A DNA stretch of 31,780 nucleotides. Origin: Fragilaria crotonensis. Its lineage: Eukaryota; Bacillariophyta; Fragilariophyceae; Fragilariales; Fragilariaceae. Location of the stretch: the NCBI GenBank assembly GCA_022925895.1, contig JAKSYS010000705.1, positions 1 to 31,780 on the forward strand, in the 5' to 3' direction. The translations under genes and the position numbers were made by a program. Under the pieces are notes generated by a model. The model did no database searches. It was not told the origin of the DNA and saw only the letters and a list, made by a program, of their open reading frames with translations. Position 1 is the first letter of the stretch; the number at the start of each line of letters is the position of its first letter. Below are positions 1 to 7,594 of this stretch, piece by piece.

Positions 1-17
1 ACCCCTGAAGATATGGC

Positions 18-22
18 ATGCG
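18..22. repeat. Target site duplication, left copy (ATGCG)
   Basis: The five bases ATGCG immediately precede the TG of the left LTR and recur exactly after the CA of the right LTR at 6172-6176. A 5-bp duplication is normal for Ty1/copia integrases. It shows that this is one complete insertion and not a recombined pair of LTRs. Confidence 0.93.
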
Positions 23-111
23 TGTTGGAAAAAGACAACCGAATACGCGCGACGTCGCACCTCCGGGTGCAGAGGAACTACATGAAGGAGAAGTAAGAGG
101 TAAGAAGAGTG

Positions 112-200
112 CTATATGTGAACGTACGTGGGCCGACGTAGTCAGAGGGCCCGTGCGTGGAAAAGAACGAAGGGCACTACTAATAAACGAAGAGAATAAA
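112..200 (+). promoter_or_regulatory. Possible LTR TATA-like box and polyadenylation signals
   Basis: TATA-like CTATATG starts at 112, and AATAAA occurs at 182-187 and 195-200. If the TATA-like motif is used, transcription would start near 140, and cleavage in the 3' LTR would fall shortly after the equivalent of 215. R would then be roughly 140-230. Motif matching only; no transcript data. Confidence 0.3.
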
Positions 201-205
201 AGGAT

Positions 206-233
206 TTGTTGCGAGTGCACTTTCTCGCAACAA
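206..233 (+). promoter_or_regulatory. LTR hairpin with palindromic loop
   Basis: TTGTTGCGAG (206-215) pairs perfectly with CTCGCAACAA (224-233) across an 8-nt loop, TGCACTTT. GGA (202-204) can add three more pairs with TCC (234-236) past one bulged T. The loop holds the self-complementary UGCA, or GUGCAC if the closing pair opens. The structure is conserved in the 3' LTR. Its 3' arm is also complementary to the segment just downstream of the 5' LTR (360-373), so two pairings compete. Confidence 0.7.
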
Positions 234-359
234 TCCGTTAGTTAGGTTCGAAGTTTGATTAACTTCCGACTACTATCAACACTATCTATATCGTTCAAGA
301 AAAAACAATAACGAGTTGAAGGCTCTATCATATTGTGGACGGAGTAGCTAGTTGCAACA

Positions 360-373
360 TTGTTGCGAGAAAG
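360..373 (+). promoter_or_regulatory. Primer-binding position; complementary to the element's own LTR
   Basis: The 14 nt directly after the 5' LTR, where minus-strand priming must start, do not begin with TGG and so do not fit a tRNA 3' CCA end. Together with the last LTR base (359) they are the exact reverse complement of 220-234 (CTTTCTCGCAACAAT). A half-tRNA primer is possible for copia elements but I could not match one. Self-priming is an inference. Confidence 0.5.
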
Positions 374-441
374 GAGGTATTATTTTACTTACATCCCCAG
401 TATCTTTACTGACACATTGTTTCTCCGTCAAAACCTGCTTA

Positions 442-822
442 ATGGAAGACGAGAGTTTTGAAGAACTCATCGAGGAACTACGCGAACTGAAAATCAGAGA
501 AGCAGATCTCACTGTCAAGATCGAACGCGCCAGGCTAGCAAGAGCAGAGAGGGCCAACGCAGCGACACTGCAATCTAACGACAACCACACGCTCCCTGAC
601 GGTACGTTGTTCTTTACGAACGGTTTCAGGCAAGGCGATCGCGTCCGCATTACGAACAAAGTCCGAAAACCGGCAACGGCTGGACCAGCGTGGACAGAGG
701 CTCGGGAACGCTCAGCGGTAGTGACTAAGGTCATCCCCGACCAGGTCCACATACTCACGGACAACGGGACCAAGACTTGGCGAGCTCCGAACAACTTGAA
801 ACGCGTTTCGGGACCACACTAG
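442..822 (+). CDS. Copia leader ORF: coiled coil plus SH3-like basic domain, about 126 aa
   Basis: The chosen start is the ATG at 442, which begins an acidic amphipathic segment (residues 1-35, MEDESFEELIEEL then KIREADLTVKIERARL) likely to form a coiled coil. Residues about 60-120 read FRQGDRVRITNKVR, then VTKVIPDQVHILTDNGTKTW and RAPNNLKRV, a compact beta-rich pattern like small SH3/KOW or Tudor-like barrels. I have seen the same GDRVRITN...TDNGTKTWRAP pattern in diatom retrotransposon ORFs. An in-frame extension back to 352 is possible but enters the primer-binding region. The stop lies 2 nt before the Gag ATG at 825. This small ORF is intact while the rest of the element is broken. Function unknown; nucleic-acid or chromatin binding is a guess. 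Confidence 0.6.
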   Translation: MEDESFEELIEELRELKIREADLTVKIERARLARAERANAATLQSNDNHTLPDGTLFFTNGFRQGDRVRITNKVRKPATAGPAWTEARERSAVVTKVIPDQVHILTDNGTKTWRAPNNLKRVSGPH

Positions 823-824
823 CC

Positions 825-2298
825 ATGAGCAGCAACAGCAGCACTGGCGCCGATACCACTACCAGCGGCCTGACGACCGAGACCGGTCGTGGCAACTCCA
901 CCAGCCGTACGGCGGGGCGAGGAAGAGGACGTGGTCGCGGAGGAAGCGGACGTGGCCATGGACGCTCCACCGTTTCCAGACCCAGGAGCACCGGGTTCAA
1001 AGGCACAACACCCGAGATGAACGGGAACGTTTTTGAGTGCTATGACGAACAGACAGACCGCAGGCAGTACATGAAGACCCTTGAAGCGTTGGAAGGATAT
1101 GCTAAGAAGACTCTCATGCAGAAGACTTGTCGCCCCTGTTTGCAACCGAGATGAGACTACCGACACTGGAGAAGCCAGCAAGACCAGGTGCAGACGCCGA
1201 CGAGACAGACATTGCGATTTGGAATGAGGACATTCGCGACTACGCGAAGAGAAAGCGTCCTCCGAGGAAACCTCGCCGCACTCCACGCTGTGATTTGGGG
1301 ACAGTGCAGTGAGTCCATGAAGGCAAAAGTGAAGTCCCTCGACGGCTACGCCCAAAGCACTGCCAACGATGACTGCGAATGGCTTCTTAACAATATCAAG
1401 GCTGTAACCATGCAGTTTGACGCCAAACACAACGGATACATATCCATGCTCGACGCCACGGCGAGTTTTCTCAACTGCAGGCAGCAGCAGGGACAAAGCG
1501 CTGACAGTTACCTTGAAGCTTTGAAGAGCCGCAGTGACACCATCGAGTACCACGGAGGTACACTTGTACTCAACCCGAAGTTGGCCCCAGAGACAAAGAA
1601 GACGGTTCCAGGTACACCGAGGAAGAGCGTATGAAGATCGCACGCGACTGCACTTTGCAGCTGCCCTCATTCGTGGCTCCGACCCGACCAGATATGGAAC
1701 CCTGGTTGCCGACCTCTCGAACCAGTACAGCAAAGGGAAGGATGAGTACCCGCGGGACCTCGCATCGGCATACAGCTTGCTCGTAAATTACCGCACTCCA
1801 ACGAACGCGGCCCGCGGTAGGACCCACAACAATGGAAGCACAAGCGAGACGACCACAAACGCTGGTGTTCCCAGGCTACCCCGGCGGCTCGGAGGGCAGC
1901 GCCATGACCTTCGCGCAACGCACCACTACTGTCACCCCAGGAACAAACGGGATCACGCACGACGGCGTCACCTGCTACCGATGCAACGAAACAGGACATT
2001 ATGCTTCCGACTGCCCCACCGACACCAACTCCACCGCGTCTGCCGGCACTACGCTCGTTCAGTACGGTTTCACGCTTGCTCAGGGCGTGTCAGGAATTGA
2101 CCCCTCGTGGATTTTGCTGGACTCACAGTCCACAATCTCTGTATTTCGCAACGCCGACATGTTAACGAACATCAGGCCAAGCGAACACGTTCTTCGCGCC
2201 GTTACAAACGGCGGCCACCAAGACTCGACCCTCGTGGGCGATTTCCCTAACCTCGGCAAGGTTTGGTTTAACCCTCAGTCCATCGCAAACATTCTCTC
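825..2298 (+). pseudogene. Copia Gag and protease, frameshifted
   Basis: Gag starts at ATG 825 with a Ser/Thr-rich stretch and a GRGRGRGRGG-type RNA-binding region, then a helical capsid-like part (FECYDEQTDRRQYMKTLEAL, later WLLNNIKAVTMQFDAKHNG). A CCHC zinc knuckle (CYRCNETGHYASDC, 1973-2014) binds genomic RNA. The retroviral-type aspartic protease follows with LLDSQST at 2114-2134, so the usual DSG/DTG triad appears as D-S-Q. Sense sequence moves between frames near 1125, 1245, 1605, 1660, 1850 and 2300; several moves are explained by one missing base. No single frame can give a full Gag. Long minus-strand open frames in this interval are antisense shadows. Confidence 0.8.
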
Positions 2299-4512
2299 CT
2301 CGCGGAAGTTCGCAAGGTTTGTCGCGTCATGATGGACACCGCCACGGAACCTGCCATGATCGTTCACCGCCTCGACGGATCTGCGATGAAATTCCTCGAA
2401 CATGTATGTGGTTTGTATGTTTATGTTTCCCTTCTAATGCTAGTAGCCACTGCGTTACAGCCTATAACATGGTGACCACCGTCGCCAATCAGAAGAAGCT
2501 TTTTAGCCGACGCGATGTCGCGAATGCCGATGCGGCACGTGCCCTGTACCGCATGATCGGGCGACCCAGTGAAGCAGTTTTCCAACGCATCCTTGCCGGA
2601 GGTTTTATTCGCAACTGTCCCGTCACGCCATTGGATGCGAAACGCGCCCTTGTCATTTATGGCCCTGACATTGCCACCCTCAAAGGAAAACCACGCGTGC
2701 CGGCGCCGCCACGCACACACCCGCGCTCGAATCTGTTCCATTGCCCCCTCCGGTGCTCGACCACCACCGCGACGTCATCCTCTGCGTTGATTTTTCTTCG
2801 TCCAAGGCCACGCCTTTTTTCACACCATCTCGCGCAACATCCAGTTTCGCACCGTCAGCTCCGTGCCCGACCGCACCCACTCTACAATGGTGAAGGAGGT
2901 TCAGGCCGTTCTTCGCCTCTACGCCGCCCGTGGTTTCAACGTGTGCGCCCTACACGTCGACCACGAGTTTGCCTGCATTCGCGACGCCGTCGCCCGATCC
3001 ACCTTGACGTCGTCGCCCCCGACAGTCACGTTGGCGAAATTGAGCGTTCCGTCCGCACCGTCAAGGAGCGCCTCCGCTCCACCGTACACGGCCTCCCTTT
3101 TAAACGCTTGCCCAAGCTCATGGTCGTCCACATGGTAGCCGACGCTGTTCGTTGCCTTAACATGTTCCCCGCCGACAACGGTGTCTCCCCTTTTCTCAGC
3201 CCTCTTTCCATCGTGACCGGCGTCCCGCCGCCTGACTATGCGTGCCTTCGTCTCGAGTTTGGCACCTATGTCCAACTCTTCCAGGACCATTCCCCGTCCA
3301 ACACCATTGCTGCACGCACCCTCGGCGCCATTGCCCTCACCCCAACTGGCAACGCGCACGGCGACTACCACTTCTTGTTGCTCGCGTCCGGCTGTCGCGT
3401 CTCCCGGCACCGCTGGACTGCTCTCCCGATGACCGACATCGCCATCGCTCGCGTCGAGGCCCTCGCTCTTCACGAGAAACAGCCCCTCATTCAGGAAGAT
3501 GGTCTCGTCGTTGAATGGCGCCCAAACCAGCCCGTTGACCTTGACGAATATGACCGCGACTACGTTCCCCCCCTCCGCGCCGATGTCGATGACCCCCTCC
3601 TCGCCGCCGATTACCCCCCCATTGACCCGACCGAGTTGGCCGACCTTCGCGCCGATGCTGCTCCTCCCGACGATGCCCCTTTTCCCGCCGTCGCGCTCGA
3701 GGACCAAGGAGCGCACATAACACAGCCCGACGCGAATCCCCACATTGACGAACCCACCGAGAACAATGGGACTGATTCATCTGTATTCTACGAGGAAGAC
3801 GAGGAAGACGCCGACGAATACACCTACGATGACGTCACAGGCGACTACACAGCACAAGAAGACGACGGAGACTACGAGCAGGACTACGACGTACCACATG
3901 CCGACGCAGACACAGATTTTAATGATGCTACACTACTGGGAGACGACGATGAAGCACCCGACGGGCTCCTGCTCCAAGATGATACAAACGCTGAAGAACA
4001 AGGAGCGAACACGACCACCGGTACGAACAACCAAGGAGCGTCTTTACAAGCCAGGTACAACCTTCGGAACCGGATTGACACGACCGCCAGGCGATTCAGG
4101 AATGCCATGGACGAACCATTCAACAATAAGTCGTACTTCCCGCCAACCCAGCTTTTACAGGCTGGCGGTGACATTTTCCGCTACATCATGGATATGTGCG
4201 CGACTGACCCTGCGTTTGCCTACACCATGACGCAGATGTCTGCTAATGCTGGGATCAAAAAGCACGGAAGAAAGGCGATGGAGGCTTTAATGGCCAAATT
4301 CGCTCAACTCGAAGACCTAACCGCTTACGAGCCGCTTGACCCCACGAAGCTGACCAGGGCCCAAAAGAAATCGGCCCTCAGAGCCATAAACCTCATCAAG
4401 GAGAAACGGTGCGGAAAGCTAAAAGGACGAACTGTCGCAGATGGACGAGCACAGAGAACTTTGTACGATAAGTCTGAAACTGCATCCCCAACTGTGGGTA
4501 CGGACTCGCTCA
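2299..4512 (+). pseudogene. Copia Pol, N-terminal part: GAG-pre-integrase, integrase, linker, start of RT
   Basis: The GAG-pre-integrase segment (NMVTTVANQKKLFSRRD, then RALYRMIGRPSEAVFQRIL) runs from about 2465 to 2610. Integrase pieces lie in different frames: the first catalytic Asp in CVDFFFVQG near 2785-2810, the second in LHVDHEF near 2950, and the third residue (Glu) in HVGEIERSVRTVKERL near 3030. A Pro/Asp/Glu-rich linker spans about 3530-4020 and is strongly acidic. RT begins with KLTRAQKKSALRAINLIKEK and SPTVGTDSLM, ending at about 4512. Frameshifts lie near 2430, 2745 and 3000. Codons before about 3715 favour C/T endings and those after it A/G endings, so the element may be mosaic. 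Confidence 0.85.
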
Positions 4513-4521
4513 TGATATCGA

Positions 4522-6057
4522 TTGGACATCGCCGGTGCCTATCTTAAAGCGTACATGAAGGACTTCGTTATCATGAAGTTCACGGGTGCATCCGTTGACA
4601 TACTGTGCGAAATGAACCCCAAGTACACCGCCTTCGTGACTGTCGAGAACGGCGCGAAAGTCATATACGTTCGTCTGATCAAAGCCCTTTACGGGTGCGT
4701 CCAGTCGGCTCTACTGTGGTATGAAATGTTTCACTCCTACCTCGAGGAAATCGGTTTCGTACTCAACCCGTATGACCCGTGCGTTGCAAACAAGGTCATA
4801 AACGGTAAGCAATGCACGGTTGCGTGGTATGTCGACGACATGAAAATTTCGCACGTCGACCCAAACGTTGTTACCCAAGTTATCGAACAGATTGAGGATC
4901 GGTTCGGGAAGATGACCGTCACCAGAGGCAAAGAGCACACGTTCCTCGGGATGAAGATTCTGTACAAGGAGAATGGAACCGCAGAGATCACCATGCGGGA
5001 CTATTTGGAAGAAGCCATCGTGGACTCCGGATTGGAAATATCCAGAACCGCAGCAACACCAGCCAGAAGGGACCTATTCGAAACCGACGCCATCGCACCA
5101 CCCCTTGCGAAGAGGGAAGCCGAGATTTTTCACAGCGTGACAGCCAAGCTCCTGTATGTGTCCATACGCGCACGCATGGATATACTCCTACCCGTCATTT
5201 TCTTGTGCACACGAGTTTCCAAATGCACCGTACAGGATCAAGCGAAACTGAAACGAGTTTTGGAGTACTTAAAGGGTACTTTACACTATAAGTATACGAT
5301 CGGTTCGGACGACATGGGAAAAATCAGAACATGGGTGGACGCATCATACGCAGTTCACCCCGATATGAAGAGCCACACCGGCGGCTTACTGTCTTTCGGT
5401 ACTGGTGGCCTCGTGTGTAAGTCAGCCAAACAGAAATTGAACACCAAGAGTTCCACCGAGGCCGAGCTAGTCGGAGCTAGCGATTACCTCCCAAACTTAA
5501 TGTGGGTACAGAACTTCCTGAAAGGACAAGGATACGAAGTGAAGGAGAGCACGCTGCAACAGGACAACGAAAGCGCCATCAAGTTGGAGAAGAACGGGCG
5601 GATGTCGGCTGGGCAAAAGTCCAGGCACATCGACATCAGATATTTTTGGATTAAGGATCGAGTGCAGTCGAACGGCGTAACCATCCAACACTGCCCCACT
5701 CTCGAGATGCTAGCGGATTTTTTTACCAAGCCTTTGCAGGGCAATTTGTTTCGTCGTTTCCGAGATGTCATTCTAGGATACAGCCACATCGACACCCTCC
5801 GGCGCGACCCCGCCGTACCGGTCGAGGAGCGTGTTGGAAAAAGACAACCGAATACGCGCGACGTCGCACCTCCGGGTGCAGAGGAACTACATGAAGGAGA
5901 AGTAAGAGGTAAGAAGAGTGCTATATGTGAACGTACGTGGGCCGACGTAGTCAGAGGGCCCGTGCGTGGAAAAGAACGAAGGGCACTACTAATAAACGAA
6001 GAGAATAAAAAAGGATTTGTTGCGAGTGCACTTTCTCGCAACAATCCCGTTAGTTAG
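4522..6057 (+). pseudogene. Copia Pol, C-terminal part: reverse transcriptase and RNase H
   Basis: A long uninterrupted frame, but it has no ATG at its start (it opens at a TTG) and a stop lies just upstream at 4513-4515. It therefore depended on the upstream frame. RT motif A Asp is in DIAGAYL (4525 on), and the catalytic YVDDM is at 4828-4842. The copia RNase H has its carboxylates in WVDASYAVH (Asp at 5338), STEAELVGASDYL and QQDNESAI, followed by RHIDIRYFWIKD and MLADFFTKPLQG. Compared with relatives, about 15-20 residues between SPTVGTDSLM and DIAGAYL are missing (junction 4513-4524), which removes part of the conserved segment before motif A. The frame continues for about 75 residues into the 3' LTR and ends there. 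Confidence 0.88.
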
Positions 6058-6171
6058 GTTCGAAGTTTGATTAACTTCCGACTACTATCAACACTATCTA
6101 TATCGTTCAAGAAAAAACAATAACGAGTTGAAGGCTCTATCATATTGTGGACGGAGTAGCTAGTTGCAACA
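5832..6171 (+). repeat. 3' LTR (340 bp)
   Basis: Same sequence as 23-359 except six As instead of four near 6006-6011 and CCC instead of CC near 6046. The last part of Pol is encoded inside it and stops at 6057. The hairpin described in the 5' LTR is present here too. Confidence 0.95.
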
Positions 6172-6176
6172 ATGCG
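6172..6176. repeat. Target site duplication, right copy (ATGCG)
   Basis: Exact copy of 18-22. Removing the element and one copy restores GGCATGCG followed by GCATGCACC, the probable empty site. Confidence 0.93.
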
Positions 6177-6501
6177 GCATGCACCATGCACAGCACGGAG
6201 TATGATGGAAATGTTCCAATGAAAAGATCTGTTTTCGTTGTTCACAATCTCTTGTCACACAAACCAACATGTGCCGCGGCTGGAAGCCAGCAAGCTATAC
6301 AGTTCAATCTATTCATGCGGCCGCTCAAGATCCTTCCTCTTGCAGCGCTGCACTCTGTCTTTGGGCATGGCTTTCGATTCCGAGCTGGTGTTGATTGGGC
6401 GCGTGCGTGCGTTCTTTGCAAGAGGTCTGCAATGAGCGCAAGGGTCTATTTTGAATTCAATCTTCTTTGAAGTACCAAGACAATCCTCCATCGCCCCAGC
6501 A
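6177..6501. other. No gene recognised, flank of the copia insertion
   Basis: Short open frames occur on both strands, but none has a recognisable motif, and one of them starts inside the LTR. Confidence 0.5.
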
Positions 6502-6793
6502 ATGGGCATCCAAACCGTCTCATGCAAACGCTATGTTGTGAGTCTCTTTTGTGCTGTTGAATTTGTCAACGGAACCTGGTATGAGTTGCAACCTCACTTC
6601 TTTCTTCTTCTAGGTTCAGGACACCGTCATGTCACCCATGGCCGAAGGATGGCGAGCTCAATCGTTTCGGCGTTGCCTTCTCAAATTGAATTTGTTCAAT
6701 TGCTTGGCTCTTGAAATCCATATGGAATCGAGGCGCGTGTTCTTTCTAAACATGGTGTATGCAAGAGTACGACGTAATGATGTGGTGACTTGA
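6502..6793 (+). CDS. Weak candidate two-exon small gene
   Basis: Exon 1 would run from ATG 6502 to 6537 and exon 2 from 6614 to the TGA at 6791-6793, giving about 72 residues. Between them lies a good-looking 76-nt intron with donor GTGAGT at 6538-6543 and a pyrimidine-rich acceptor (TTCTTCTTCTAG) ending at 6613; the phase is kept. The product begins MGIQTVSCKRYV and has a basic, Leu-rich second exon. I do not recognise it. The true gene, if any, could extend upstream and have been broken by the retrotransposon about 330 bp away. Only the splice signals support it. Confidence 0.2.
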
Positions 6794-6971
6794 ATTCATC
6801 CCTTCGGTGACTCATCTCGTATGAACTCCTCATGTGGTTGTGACCGCCTATAGACGCCACCAACATGTTCACTGACACTGAAAATGATGAAAACATGGTC
6901 GCGCAGAACGATCGCACGAAACAAGATGCCGTTGTGGATGATAAGAATGTCTAGGGCTGCAATCCCATCGT

Positions 6972-7298
6972 ATGGAAAATGATCAGCAAGAGCACGACTT
7001 GTTCGCTATAAAGTTTGATCTCACCCCGGACAGGCGGCAGGAGATGTGTGTGGGATCCGAGCTGTGCAACACATTACTAATGGGCCTGACTTGGCTTGGT
7101 CCGATCCGGTATGCATGCATTTGATTCCTTCTTCGGTCAAGCCATGTTTCCATCCAGAGCATCGATCGAGTCAATGAAACGTTCATGACAAACCTTGGTG
7201 AAAGCAGTAGTGATCCTTCCAGGAGCCAATGGCAGCTGGAAGCCGTTGGCTTCTGGACATTATCCTACGAATACGTAGTCGATCCAAACATTGAATAG
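6972..7298 (+). CDS. Weak candidate hypothetical protein, one in-frame stop or short intron
   Basis: One frame runs from ATG 6972 to TAG 7296-7298 with a single internal TGA at 7122-7124. It reads MENDQQEHDLFAIKFDLTPD at the start and SQWQLEAVGFWTLSYEY near the end, which looks protein-like. A 51-nt GT-AG segment (7109-7159, donor GTATGC) would remove the stop and keep phase, giving about 91 residues, though that is short for an intron. A second acidic piece, MFTDTENDENMVAQND, lies just upstream at 6865-6951 in another frame. It may be a decayed gene. No family recognised. Confidence 0.25.
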
Positions 7299-7594
7299 TT
7301 ATCGTTCACTTTGAAAGTACGAAACCCTTGAACAAGAAACATCCAGGTAACTCGGGCCCTGAAAAGCCTGTTGTAGGCAATCCGGTCCGACACACAGGGT
7401 ATAGCACTATACTCATCACACGTCACACAATTTCCTAAGTAACATCGAGCACACAAGCCCACATAAAACAAATCGAATGATCAATCCAATTCGCCGTTCC
7501 ATTTCCGATCTCAAGCTCGACCCGTCGCCAGTGCCTCGCCTTTCGCCGTCATCTGGTATTCGTCCCTTTTATTTCCACGCATGCGTTCATTCCT

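Larger units (their letters stand above)
23..359 (+). repeat. 5' LTR (337 bp)
   Basis: Direct repeat of 5832-6171, 3 nt shorter because of an A-run indel near 198-201 and a C-run indel near 235. It contains a TATA-like CTATATG near 112, two AATAAA motifs, and a strong hairpin at 206-233. A short open frame running through it is only the LTR copy of the Pol C-terminus and should not be called as a gene. Confidence 0.95.
23..6171 (+). mobile_element. Ty1/copia LTR retrotransposon, structurally complete, coding region broken
   Basis: The 6149-bp element has LTRs that start TGTTGG and end CAACA, with a perfect 5-bp target duplication on both sides. Order of functions on the plus strand: small coiled-coil ORF, Gag with zinc knuckle, protease, GAG-pre-integrase, integrase, acidic linker, reverse transcriptase, RNase H. 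Integrase before RT defines the copia superfamily, and the details resemble diatom CoDi-type elements. The two LTRs differ by only two indels (A4 versus A6, CC versus CCC) with no substitution seen by eye, so insertion was recent. In contrast, Gag-Pol is cut by about ten frameshifts and one deletion in RT. The copy was either mobilised in trans by an intact relative or the frameshifts are assembly errors. I see no clear polypurine tract; only a short GAGGAG lies before the 3' LTR. Confidence 0.95.

Noticed and set aside
18-245. 75-codon ORF in the 5' LTR
   Set aside because: It is the LTR copy of the Pol C-terminal tail and has no independent support.
360-377. Half-tRNA primer site matching an anticodon arm
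   Set aside because: The complementary sequence could place CTCGCAA as a tRNA loop, but the flanking bases would not form the required anticodon stem. Not excluded for a tRNA I cannot see.
819-1733. 304-codon minus-strand open frame
   Set aside because: It lies antisense to Gag, which has recognisable RGG, capsid-like and zinc-knuckle parts on the plus strand; the minus product has no features.
2404-2460. Intron-like segment with GTATGT donor and TTACAG acceptor in Pol
   Set aside because: Read in two frames, the segment itself continues the conserved GAG-pre-integrase pattern (CGLYVY, then CVTAYNMV), so it is coding with an indel, not an intron.
2919-3743. 274-codon minus-strand open frame
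   Set aside because: Antisense shadow of integrase and linker, caused by the strong codon bias there.
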